A stretch of 64,000 nt of DNA, taken from Symsagittifera roscoffensis. Taxonomy: Eukaryota; Xenacoelomorpha; Acoela; Convolutidae. The notes below the pieces were generated by a model that saw nothing but the letters and a program-made list of their open reading frames with translations, was not told where the DNA came from and did not search any database. The position numbers were made by a program, and so were the translations under genes. Below are positions 10,013 through 19,600 of this stretch, piece by piece; the stretch's first letter is position 1, and the number at the start of each line of letters is the position of its first letter. The stretch covers positions 29,872,141 through 29,936,140 of the forward strand of contig NC_087071.1 of assembly GCF_963678635.1 (NCBI RefSeq), given 5' to 3'.

Positions 10013-12627
10013 CGTGGGCTAAAAAAATTATTATTTTGAGACTGAAAAGCGGTGGTATGGGGTTGTTCTATAATTTGTTCATAAGTATTTTCATCTTGTG
10101 AGTGGCGTGTCATTATATGTTGGATGGGACTTTGTGATATGGTTGGTCTAAAATGTGGATTATGTGTTATTGCTAAATTTCGAAAATTTCGTGGGACTAG
10201 GGATAATGGATGGTTATGTGGTAGGGGTGGTAACTGTGGTGCTGTTGGCGTTGTGTCTACATTGTTATGTTCTTCGTCGTATGTGTTCTGTCTTGTTGCT
10301 ATTTTTGTGTTGTATTCTTTTATTTGTGCATCTAAAAGAATTTTGTTTATAGATGTAGAAAAAATTCCGAAAAATCCTGCAAATAGTATGCGTGCTACAC
10401 TTGCTTGTCTATTGACTTGTGTGTGTATAGCACATGTGTTATAGATTCCTTTTAAGAGTGAAAACAGAAATCCAATAAAGTTAAACATTGCGTATAAAAT
10501 AGTCAGTTTTTCTAAGATGCAGTAGGGCCATCCTAGAAAATCAAGAATTTCATTCTTGAGTGTAACAAAGCTAAAAATATTGATAGGTGATATATCTTGG
10601 GGACGGTATTTTTCACCGTTTAGATATATATAATCTTTAATGTCTTTAAAATATCCGCTATAGTCTTGCGTATAGATGTCTGCAAATCCTGCGGTTTCGG
10701 CAAGTTTGCGTAAGTTTTGGTCAATTGATTGTCTTTGTATTGTGTCCATTTGTGTTAATAATTCTTGGAATTGTTGTGTTCTAATGTGATGTTGAATATC
10801 TGATTTTGAGTATATTCCTATTGATTGTAAGTCTATATTTGGGTTTGGAGCGATAGCGCGAATGCTTTCTGGTGAAAATTTTTTGAGTGATTGCATTAAT
10901 GTGGGATATGGGGTGAGAAGGTAATATTTATCTTCATCAGGGTTTAGTTGTACTACATTGTGGCTATTTTCTGATCCACATGGGACTGCGGTATCCCAGA
11001 AATAGGTTCTTCTTGAAAGTGTGTCAACGAAATGTACTTTGTTCTTATAAAAGATAGGGATTCTTTTATAGCATCGTTTGTCTTCAAAAACGTATAGTGG
11101 TGATACTTTTTTGGTACAAGTATAAAACCATAAAATGTTTCCTTCATAGTCTAAAAAATTTGATCTATTTCCTGATAGTAAATATCCTGCGTAGGGTATT
11201 TTTAATACTGCTAGTGCAAGTGATTGTAATATTTGTGTTCTTTCTAATTCGCATAGTTGGTGTAGTGTTTCTAATTCAGAGAGTGACATTTCTTGAAAAA
11301 TTCGGCTAATCGTGTAGTCTAGTTTCATATCTAAGTGAATATCATAGTGGATATTACCGAAATATGTACTATTCATTAGTGATAGTTCTTGTAAACGTGT
11401 GCTTTGATCGTCTTGGGGCTTTAAATGTCCACCAGGTTGACCTGTATTTTTTTGAAAATGAACTGGTATGTATGATGTTCCTTCATTTGGAGGATGACTT
11501 GTGGCGTATGGGTCGACTTTTGTTTTTCCAGTGGTCATGTCGAATCCTTTTTCGTATTCAACTAGTATTTCGGAGTATTGTGTTTTGTGAAGTGGGTTTC
11601 TGTATTTACATGCAAGTTCTGTTTCTTGATATATTTGAAAACGTGTTAATTTATTTTCTATATTATGAATGTTTCTAAAATTAGAACTTATTTTTCGTAA
11701 TGGATTTACTTGTTCATATGGTATTGATTGTATAAAATATTTTTCGTGAAATTTTATCATACGAGCGTGTATTTTTGCTACTTGAAATGTTGTACATGTG
11801 TCTTCGGGGAACCAAACAATTGTTGCTTGTGTTCTTGTTGTAGGGTCACAATAGCCTTGGTCGTTTTTACAAGGTAATCTAATTCCTTGATAGATCATTG
11901 TGTTGTCTGATAAATCTCGTGTGAGTTGAATTTTTTCGAGTTGTATTTTCCAATCGAAAAACATTATTTCTTGGTATCCTTTATTTTTTGTGTCTGCTTT
12001 GCAGTTTGATGGGTTATTTATACCAATGTGTGGTATCCAGTGTTTATCGTGCATGTCATAGGTTAATCGTCCGTGTGCGCCGTTATATGGGTACTTTTCA
12101 TCTAATTTTATATGTCCTTGATATCTTTCAAGTTCTGCTTGATGTACAGAATCTGAAAAAACTTGGAAATATACTAACTTTCTATCTGTGTTTTTATTTT
12201 TTGTGATGTTTAGTCGGAGTAACTCGTTTTTACAATCTTCGGGATTGAGATGTAAAAGGCGTTCTATATTACTCTGGTAGAATGATTCATGGTCAAGTCG
12301 GTTTTTATTTCCGTTTGAGACTTGTGAACAATGTACTTTCTTTTCAGAAAATGTTGCTGTGAATTTATATCCTATAACTGTGGTTGCTCGGGCTTTTGAA
12401 TAGAGTGTTGCTATTACATTTGTTGTTTCTATGGCTTGTGGTTCTGTTTCGCATTGTGATACTTGATTTATTGCATATTTGTGAAGTGTTTTTTGTTCGT
12501 TTTCTTCACAATCGTAATGTGTTACTAATAAATCTTGTAATCCTGTGCGGGGGGAAGGGTTTATGTTTTGATTTGAAATTATTAGAAAAAGGAGTTGGAG
12601 AAAAATTAAAATTTTTAGAATATACAT
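10009..12627 (-). CDS. env: Envelope-like transmembrane glycoprotein (872 aa)
   Basis: ATG at 12627 begins a clear signal peptide (KILIFLQLLFLIIS). A long cysteine-containing ectodomain follows, with N-linked sites such as NSTYF and NRSN, and a patch near residues 515-545 reading CYKRIPIFY...FVDTLSRRTY. A helical stretch lies near 600-660. A hydrophobic anchor is at about 697-730 (ILEKLTILYAMFNFIGFLFS) and a second hydrophobic segment at about 740-762. The C-terminal 110 residues are polar and presumably internal. Position after integrase, the signal peptide and the anchor make it the envelope. Its general layout recalls glycoproteins of mononegavirus-like invertebrate viruses captured by LTR elements, but I cannot prove the family. 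The stop TGA overlaps the next ATG as ATGA. The C-terminal half has a decayed counterpart at 44820-45330. Confidence 0.85.
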   Translation of the reverse strand: MYILKILIFLQLLFLIISNQNINPSPRTGLQDLLVTHYDCEENEQKTLHKYAINQVSQCETEPQAIETTNVIATLYSKARATTVIGYKFTATFSEKKVHCSQVSNGNKNRLDHESFYQSNIERLLHLNPEDCKNELLRLNITKNKNTDRKLVYFQVFSDSVHQAELERYQGHIKLDEKYPYNGAHGRLTYDMHDKHWIPHIGINNPSNCKADTKNKGYQEIMFFDWKIQLEKIQLTRDLSDNTMIYQGIRLPCKNDQGYCDPTTRTQATIVWFPEDTCTTFQVAKIHARMIKFHEKYFIQSIPYEQVNPLRKISSNFRNIHNIENKLTRFQIYQETELACKYRNPLHKTQYSEILVEYEKGFDMTTGKTKVDPYATSHPPNEGTSYIPVHFQKNTGQPGGHLKPQDDQSTRLQELSLMNSTYFGNIHYDIHLDMKLDYTISRIFQEMSLSELETLHQLCELERTQILQSLALAVLKIPYAGYLLSGNRSNFLDYEGNILWFYTCTKKVSPLYVFEDKRCYKRIPIFYKNKVHFVDTLSRRTYFWDTAVPCGSENSHNVVQLNPDEDKYYLLTPYPTLMQSLKKFSPESIRAIAPNPNIDLQSIGIYSKSDIQHHIRTQQFQELLTQMDTIQRQSIDQNLRKLAETAGFADIYTQDYSGYFKDIKDYIYLNGEKYRPQDISPINIFSFVTLKNEILDFLGWPYCILEKLTILYAMFNFIGFLFSLLKGIYNTCAIHTQVNRQASVARILFAGFFGIFSTSINKILLDAQIKEYNTKIATRQNTYDEEHNNVDTTPTAPQLPPLPHNHPLSLVPRNFRNLAITHNPHFRPTISQSPIQHIMTRHSQDENTYEQIIEQPHTTAFQSQNNNFFSPR

Positions 12628-13757
12628 GTGTATGACAATCCTGAGTATGGGTTATAAAATGTAATGTAACCAATTGTCTTTTTGGTATATCTGTCGTATT
12701 TGTATATTACTTCAGTTGTTATTAATGGTGGTGGTAGGGATTGAGCTGTTATATTTGGTGGATTTAATGGATAGGGATGTTGAGTAATGTTGTTTAATTT
12801 AACCGTGATTTCAAATTTTAATTGTAGACTATTCTGTTGGAGTATTTGGATGTTATGAGCACGAATGTCTTCGTGAATGTCTTGTCTATATTGTAGTCTA
12901 TTTAGTGCCCAATTGTGGAGTCGGTTACTTTCTAGGTGTTGTCCAAATAATGGTGGAGGTGCTGTGAATGTATTCCAGTCTAGTCTTAAAGGAATATTTT
13001 TTGATGATTGTTCTCGATATCTAGCGTCGAGGTTATTTGGGAAATTTAAGTTAAAAGGTGGTGGTGAAATCTGGCTTATTGATGGTGTTGATGGTAGTGA
13101 TAATGTTTCTGGTAGTGATGAGGATGTTGTTGTATCCGTAGAAATATCTATTGGATCATTGACTAAATTTGGTTCACCTTGTGTAAATGAATGTGTTGTC
13201 CAATATGGTAGTCGTGATGCCTGGTTTGGGGGGTTAAAGGGATTTTCACGTATTTGTTCAGATGTTGGTGTTGAACCTAAGTAATCTGATGGTAGGCTTG
13301 AGGTGCTACGTTGTGAAAGAAGCGTAGGGGTTTCTGGTAATATACCAATGGGGTTTTCTGGAGTGTTTTGTGATGGGGATTGAGGTATATCAAAATGAAC
13401 TCGGGGAGTTTGAAAATTTCTGTTTCGTCGAGGATGTATAATTTGTCTATTTATTTCGACTGTATTTTGGTTTTGACTAGGATTTCTTATTCTACTTAAT
13501 TCTTGTGGTAGTGTTGGGTATAAGTTATATGTTGGTTCGCTTAGAGGTGCTTGTCGTTGAACTGGTTCTAGTGGTTCTGATAAGCGAGCGTGTCGTTCTT
13601 CAAAGGTATATGGGTTATCTTGAAAGGAAATTCGTGTAGATGTTTGAGGATTTTGGGTAGTTAAAGGTGTTGTTGGGTTATCTTGGGATGATGTCGGTGA
13701 AGACTGACTATGTGACTGTTGGGTAGCAATTTTTGATAGCTTTTTTGGTCTATTCTT
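12615..13757 (-). CDS. ATG-less 380-codon ORF, P/S/T/Q-rich, unknown
   Basis: I translated this frame line by line: no stop from 13757 to TAA at 12615-12617, and no ATG anywhere, so an ATG-based gene caller would miss it. The first 230 residues are P/S/T/N/Q-rich and probably disordered. The C-terminal part looks folded (LDWNTFTAPPPLFGQHLES, NWALNRLQYRQDIHEDIR, KYDRYTKKTIGYITFYNPYS). The stop lies inside the envelope ORF start, so the two overlap by 13 nt. It is in frame with the two membrane ORFs upstream, each separated by one TAA. Expression could be by splicing from an upstream ATG, stop read-through or non-ATG initiation. Chance is very unlikely for 380 AT-rich codons. It may be a distant paralogue of the 492-aa ORF. 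Confidence 0.75.
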   Translation of the reverse strand, partial: KNRPKKLSKIATQQSHSQSSPTSSQDNPTTPLTTQNPQTSTRISFQDNPYTFEERHARLSEPLEPVQRQAPLSEPTYNLYPTLPQELSRIRNPSQNQNTVEINRQIIHPRRNRNFQTPRVHFDIPQSPSQNTPENPIGILPETPTLLSQRSTSSLPSDYLGSTPTSEQIRENPFNPPNQASRLPYWTTHSFTQGEPNLVNDPIDISTDTTTSSSLPETLSLPSTPSISQISPPPFNLNFPNNLDARYREQSSKNIPLRLDWNTFTAPPPLFGQHLESNRLHNWALNRLQYRQDIHEDIRAHNIQILQQNSLQLKFEITVKLNNITQHPYPLNPPNITAQSLPPPLITTEVIYKYDRYTKKTIGYITFYNPYSGLSYTCIF

Positions 13758-13946
13758 TTAGTGAAAAAGTTTATGTTTATTATAGTATTCTTCTAAAAAA
13801 AGAATTAGGAGAATTGTTGCTAGGGCGAATGTGATGATTGCTTTTTTTATACATTTGCATATTGTCAAGATGAGGGATGAGAGAAATGTTATAAAAATTA
13901 CAAATAGTAAAAAAATATCGGTTCTACTAAAAATGGTTCGTATCAT
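13758..13946 (-). CDS. Second small hydrophobic membrane protein (62 aa)
   Basis: It starts at the ATG next to the TAA of the 75-aa ORF. Two membrane segments are visible (FLLFVIFITFLSSLILTI and IITFALATILLILFL) separated by CKCIKK. It ends at TAA 13758-13760, after which the same frame stays open for 380 more codons. It could therefore be the N-terminal membrane anchor of the next protein if the stop is read through, spliced out or a recent mutation. Unknown family. Confidence 0.5.
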   Translation of the reverse strand: MIRTIFSRTDIFLLFVIFITFLSSLILTICKCIKKAIITFALATILLILFLEEYYNKHKLFH

Positions 13947-14174
13947 TTAGATAAGTTTTTGTGAATCGTACCTGTGGATATAGTCAATAGCTTTTGAAAG
14001 TTGGAGGTATAGTTCAAATAGGGAATAGAAAATTAAAAAAATAATGCAAAAAATGATTAGAATTATTACAAAAGATTCAAAGATATCAAAAAGAAATATT
14101 ATAAAAGTTTTAAGTATCGTAAAAAATTGTTTGAGGTTTGTGATAATTATAGTGACTGATTGAGAGAAGAGCAT
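13947..14174 (-). CDS. Small hydrophobic membrane protein (75 aa)
   Basis: ATG at 14174 directly follows an in-frame TAA (TAAATG). The protein is dominated by one or two membrane-spanning stretches (FIIFLFDIF, VIILIIFCIIFLIFYSLF) with polar ends. It ends in TAA at 13947-13949, immediately followed by the next ATG in the same frame. Such an in-frame TAAATG twice in a row is odd: a single sense change would fuse the ORFs. It may be a viroporin-like or accessory envelope protein, which is inference only; no homologue is recognised. Confidence 0.5.
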   Translation of the reverse strand: MLFSQSVTIIITNLKQFFTILKTFIIFLFDIFESFVIILIIFCIIFLIFYSLFELYLQLSKAIDYIHRYDSQKLI

Positions 14175-14177
14175 TTA

Positions 14178-14330
14178 CGAAATGACTTCTTGATCGAATA
14201 TTTTTTGTTGTTTGGGGCAATTTTCAAGTGTGGTCGGATTATTTATTGGTTTTTTGACAAGTGGGTTGAGTTTTGTGAAAAAGTGTTGGGGGCAATTTTT
14301 ATGGTGATCGGGAGGTCTTCTTTGTCTTTA
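14178..14330 (-). other. 50-codon ATG-less open stretch, first part of a stop-separated frame
   Basis: Between TAA (14328-14330) and TAA (14175-14177) the frame reads 50 codons without an ATG; the C-terminal part includes ENCPKQQKIFDQ. It is in the same frame as the three open stretches that follow. Alone it would not be called a gene; it is listed because of that continuity. Confidence 0.35.
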
Positions 14331-14875
14331 TTTTCATTTGTCAAATGATCTGGGGTATTTTTGAGATTTTTATACTTTAGGCTAAATAAAATGGTCGTTC
14401 TTTTACTTTAGGCTAATTTAACATATTTGTTTGGGAGATATTTGAGGTCTGAGTTGGGGAAATATTGTTGATCTTTGGTTTATTAGATAAGGGAGGGTTA
14501 TGATATTATGGTGATATTTATTTTAGTTGTCAAGTTGGAGTGGTTTGCTTATTTTTGACCTGGAGGTCGTAAATTTATAGTTATAGATATGCCTGGAGTT
14601 TAATATTTTTCGTCTAGTTGGTTTGTGTTAGAGTTATAGAAGGTGACGGATTGGATGAATCCTATTGGCTAATTTTGAACTAGAATCGCTGCGTGTTTGT
14701 CAGCATGTTATTTTGAAAAATGAAAGTGTAAAATGTTTCAGAGGTGCAAAGATTATTAAATGTAGAATTAAAGTTGTTTTTGAAATTCAACTTTCTTTAA
14801 TATTTTAGATTGTGGGATGAATAATTTATAATTTTTACGTGGTTGATTTCTAAGTCGTGAAGACTCTCTATGTTC
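14331..14875 (-). other. Noncoding spacer between integrase and the membrane ORFs
   Basis: About 545 bp without a supported frame. On the plus strand TACTTTAGGCTAA-like sequence occurs twice, near 14371 and 14405. In errantivirus-like elements the acceptor site for spliced envelope mRNA lies in about this place, but I cannot identify one with confidence. Confidence 0.4.
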
Positions 14876-16651
14876 TCATTTGTCGATTTGTTCTTGGGGT
14901 ATTATTTGTTCTGTCATTTTTCTATTTTTTCTTTCTTTTTGAAATGTATTTTGATCTAGATTTTTTGTATTGTTTTTTGTGGTGGTTGATTTTGTTATTT
15001 GGTTTTTGAGGTGAAAATCTTTTTGTTCCTTTGTTGTATTTTCCGTATGTGGGTCATTTTGAATAACTTGTAAACCTGTAAAAGAATATAATTGAGTTAG
15101 TTCGCGGAGTGCGTATTCTTTTGGATAATAAGGTAATAGGTTATTTCGGTGTTGAACGATTTCTTTTTTGTCTGAGTCGGTGATTTTATATGTGACATCA
15201 GTGGGTTTTGCAATTATTTGGTATGGTCCTTTACGAAGGGGTTGTAATTTTTTTGAAATTCCTTTTTGAGTAATAAAATTGGGTATTAAAACAAATGTTC
15301 CAATTTTTAAATCGGAGGCTGGTGTAAAGCGTGAATTTATTTGTTCATTAATGTTTTGCCTTTGTAACAACTTTTTTGTTACTTTTTGGTAAATTTCATT
15401 GTGTTTTTTATCTCTGTTTAAAATCCATTCGGTGTGTGTACCGGAGGCTAATTTAAGAATTTGTGGGTGATGAAAATGATCTTCATCGTGTGTATGTAAA
15501 GGTAGGTTATAACAGATTGAGTCTTTATTTGGTTGACAATAACCTTGTGCGTTTTTATGAGAGTTTGCTGTAAACATTATTGGTTTGCGTGGCTTTTGGT
15601 TAAAAACCATTTCATATGGTGACATTCCTAGAGTTGTCGTAATTTGTGAATTATATGCTAAGGGAAATAATTTTACATCTGCTGACCATTCGGTGTATCT
15701 TGTATCATTTTCATTGATGATACATCTGAGATATTCTTGTAATGAACGGTTCATACCTTCGACTAAGCCGTTTGTCCAAGGTGCGTGAGATGTACGTGGT
15801 TTGTGTTTGATGTTATATAGATGACATAGTTTGATGATTTCATTATTTATGAATTCTGTACCGTTGTCTGTAACTAAAATTTCTGGTAGTCCGAATTTGG
15901 CTATCCAGTGTTCATAGAGTGTTGTGTAAGCGTAATAAGCGTTACAATGTGGTACTGGGTTAAGTGCTACATAATGTGTAAACGCGTCAACAATTACCAT
16001 AATGTAGGAGTTTCCTTCGGATGAGGGTGAAATTGGTCCTTTTGTATCAAAGGAGATACGGTGGTTAAAGTACAAACTTTGTCCTTTAAAGTCTTGTTTT
16101 TGTGCTATTTGTTTTTGATTTGGATAAGGTTTATTTAGTTGACATACTATACAATCATTGCATAGTACTTTTATCCAAATTGGTGCATTTGGGAAATAAA
16201 AATTTTGTATGAAATTTGAATATGTTTTCTCTGATCCAGAGTGTCCTTTAATATTTTGTGTATGTGAAATATTAAAAGCTATGAGAATCATACTTAGAGG
16301 GAGACAGGGAACTGTAGATTCATTTAATTTGTATTCTAGAAGGTCTGTGTTTTCGTTAATTGTTGTTTTATTGAATTTTCGAAAATATCGGAGGAGTGTT
16401 TTATTTCCTAAAATAGTTGTATCTGCCTTGACGGGTTTAGTTTTATATTTGTGCCATGATTTTAGTTGTCTAATTACTGGGTCAAGATTTTGGTATTGTT
16501 TCAATGTTGAAATTGTAATTGTTTTTGTTGGGGGGAGAAAAATGTTTTCTATTTCTAATTTACATAAAGGAATTGTATCAAGTGGGTCATGAAGGTCAAA
16601 TATTTGATTTATTGTGTATTTTGAATCGTTTTTTTTGTGGTCCTGATAAAT
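14876..16651 (-). CDS. int: Integrase of the giant element, out of frame with RT
   Basis: The frame is open from 16651 and has no ATG before the zinc-binding domain (the apparent start at 16504 is a TTG), so it is not an independent gene. It lies +1 relative to RT-RNase H, and the frames overlap across the A8 tract at 16629-16636. Removing one A would give a continuous Pol, so this is either a programmed shift or a one-base homopolymer change. Domains: HHCC at about 16260-16105 (HSGSEKT...CNDCIVC), then D (SFDTKG, about 16048), D (VTDNGTEF, about 15865) and E (GLVEGMNR, about 15757), giving DD35E. A GPY/F-type module follows (KGPYQIIAKPTDVTYKI ... HRNNLLPYYPKE) near 15230-15110, then a polar tail. 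The catalytic residues look intact. Confidence 0.9.
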   Translation of the reverse strand: MYQDHKKNDSKYTINQIFDLHDPLDTIPLCKLEIENIFLPPTKTITISTLKQYQNLDPVIRQLKSWHKYKTKPVKADTTILGNKTLLRYFRKFNKTTINENTDLLEYKLNESTVPCLPLSMILIAFNISHTQNIKGHSGSEKTYSNFIQNFYFPNAPIWIKVLCNDCIVCQLNKPYPNQKQIAQKQDFKGQSLYFNHRISFDTKGPISPSSEGNSYIMVIVDAFTHYVALNPVPHCNAYYAYTTLYEHWIAKFGLPEILVTDNGTEFINNEIIKLCHLYNIKHKPRTSHAPWTNGLVEGMNRSLQEYLRCIINENDTRYTEWSADVKLFPLAYNSQITTTLGMSPYEMVFNQKPRKPIMFTANSHKNAQGYCQPNKDSICYNLPLHTHDEDHFHHPQILKLASGTHTEWILNRDKKHNEIYQKVTKKLLQRQNINEQINSRFTPASDLKIGTFVLIPNFITQKGISKKLQPLRKGPYQIIAKPTDVTYKITDSDKKEIVQHRNNLLPYYPKEYALRELTQLYSFTGLQVIQNDPHTENTTKEQKDFHLKNQITKSTTTKNNTKNLDQNTFQKERKNRKMTEQIIPQEQIDK

Positions 16652-19600
16652 TTATTTTATCAGTTAGGTTTTCTTTTTCAATTAGTGGAAAAAGGTCTTT
16701 TTTATGCGAGTGTTGTTTTACTCCTTTTTGTTGGGTGTTATTTTTTATCCATTGTGAATATGGGATTGGTTTAAAAGTTGATGTTCCAAGTAGGTCAACT
16801 TCATAGTGATTATTTTGACAATCTAAATAAAGTGGGAAGTGTTGTAGATTGTTTATCTGTGATTGTTCAACGTCAGTTTTTACTGCATATTTGCATTCTA
16901 GTCGGGGTGATGTTTCGTTTTTTGCAAGGTAGAATTTTATATTTTTGGGTATTTCAACTGTGGTTTTACGTGTAAGTAATTCCGGTGGCGTATTTCGACT
17001 TAATGTGTCTGGTAATGCAAGATTCTTTCCTGCTGTCCAAACTATATGTAAGTTTGGGAATTTCATTAGAATTAGTTGAAATCTATAAACTCGGTGATTT
17101 GGATTAGATTTTTGTGTAAAGAGAAAAATGATTGGTTTGTGATCTGTGAATAGAACTGTTGGATGTTTTGATCCAAGTATCAGAAATTCATATTCTGTAA
17201 GTGTATAGATTATGGCTGTACATTCTCTCATTAGGGTTGAGAGTCTTAGCTCTGCTTGAGTGAATAATCGAGAGTTTGCTGATATAAGGTTCATTTTGTT
17301 TGTACCATTATGTGATTGTAATAACGCTGCGCCGATGCCAAAGTTCGAAGCATCGCACATTGCATATAATGGTTGATTTGAATCTGGAATTGTGTTTGAA
17401 ATTTGTTCAGTTAGAAGTTTTTTAACTTCTTCAAATCGTGCTTGATGTTCTGTGTTCCATTCAAAATTATTTTGTTGTCTAAGTATATTATAAAATGGTC
17501 TTAGGTATAATTGCATTTTATAGACATATTTACTTAAAAAATTCAACATTCCAAGGAATTCTTGGATTTTCTTTTTGTTTGTTGGTGGTTGGAGTTTTTG
17601 AATAGCATCAATGCGTGATTTTAATGGGGTGATTGTTTTTCTTTCTATATTATGTCCTAAGAATTTTACTCTTGTCAAAAAGAAGTGTGATTTATCGGGG
17701 GCGGCCTTCAGATTTTCGTTCTGAAGTATTTGGTGATATTGTTCTAAAACATTGAACATTTCTTCTTTAGTCTGTGATTGCATAAAAACATCGTCTAAAT
17801 AGGTGATTGCGTTTTTCTTGAGTATTAGTGGTCGAAAAATTTTGCTCATAAAAGCTGAAAATGCTGCTGGTCCTATGGATATTCCATAGAATAAGCGGTT
17901 GAATTCATACTGTTGGTTTCCAATAACAAATTGTGTTAAACGTCGCGATTGTTCATCTAATGGCATTTGATTGTATGCACTATTCATATCTGCGGTTGTA
18001 AAGTATTTTCCGTTTATTTTTGTTAAAATAACTTGTATTGGTTCAATAGGCCAATTACACTTTGATTCATCTATGAGTGAGTTGAGGTATCTAGCGTCGA
18101 GAACGATTTTTAATGATTCTCCTTTGGCTAGAATGATAACAGGGTTGATAAATGTGTTACCTTTTGGTTGTTCTTCTTTATTTACTGGTGAGATTATATT
18201 GTATTGTTCTAAAATATCAAGTAATCTGTTCACTTTATCGTGTAAATGAATTGGTACTTTACTTGCTCTTTGTTTTTTGAAAACTGCGTCTGGTTTTAAT
18301 GGGAGATGTAGTGATGAGCTGATTTTGCCAACATCAAATTTGGATGTTGCATAGACTGATGAATATTTAATTAGCTGTTTGGCTAATTTTTCAAATTCGT
18401 CTTGTGTAATTTGTGAATGTTGGAAATTAAACATTGTTAAAAATTTCTGTTGATTCTCTGTGTAGTTATTTATGTTGAATGTCGGTTTGAAATATGGGGT
18501 TGTTGTGAAATAATCCGTATTTCTTTTTTCGTTACTTATTATATTATTTATGGATAATTCTTCATTAAGAATTGTGGATTGACAAATATCTAATAATTGG
18601 AGTATATTATTTACGCGATATGCTTTTTCGTATATTGGTGATATTGTAGCGTTGGTTTCGCAATAGCCTAAAAGTCCTAAAGTTACTTGATAGGGTGTAT
18701 TGTTGTATACATGTAGAGAAATAATATCTGAATTCGAGTTTTTCAAATATTTTATGGATGAAATTGTGATTTTGAAAAACTTATGGATAGGTTTGAATTC
18801 AAAATCTGACATATAGAGTTGTTGTTTGTTTTGTTTTTTATCATATTGGTGAACTTGTTTTATTGAAAAATTATATATGTTTCCTGATAGTGGTTTCAGG
18901 TGTTTTCTTTGTTGGTTATATATTGGATAAAATTTTGAAAAGAATGGTGGTTGTTTGTTTAATCTTTGAAAAAATGTTAGGGATGTGTCTTTTGCTTTTG
19001 TGTATTTATCTTTGATTAGTATTTTACTGTTTAATATGTTGATTGTTGGTATATATTTAGAGATAAATGGTATTCCAATGATATTGTGTTTAATATCAGT
19101 GATATGGAATATTTGTTTAAATGGTTTAGTTAAAATTTTATTTTGCTCCATTGTTCTTGTGGGGAGAAGAAATAATTGAATTTTTCCATAGTTTACCAAT
19201 GTTGATCCTTGTGCTGTTGCTAGTTTACTGGAGGTTTCAAGAGGTGTTAGCTTTGGGTGTAAGGTTTTTATTTCATTCCATGTGGGAATGTTTATTATAT
19301 TTGATTCTGCTCCTGAATCAATTAGAAAATCAATTTCAAGATCTGGTGGTTGAAATTCTTTGCTTCTTGGACTTTCTAAAAGAAATGGTATTGTCCAAAT
19401 TTTTTCTTTGGGTTGTTCTTTTTGTATGTTTTGATAGATGTGATTTGTATTCAAGCATTTTGTTTTGTCTTTCTCATTGGGTTGATTTGTAGTGTTAATT
19501 TCATTAGTTTTTTGCGTCGTCGGTGTGGAATGGATGGGTTCAATATAATAATTGTGAAGGAGTTCTGATTGATTTTCATATATGTGTGATGAAAATGGTT

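Noticed and set aside
12877..13284. Plus-strand 135-codon frame
   Set aside because: It is antisense to the ATG-less 380-codon ORF, whose composition and context are far better.
12615..14330. Reassigned TAA codon (variant genetic code) to explain the in-frame stops
   Set aside because: All other ORFs, including the DUF229 exons and Gag-Pol, end normally at TAA or TGA, and the three TAAs are local to one block.
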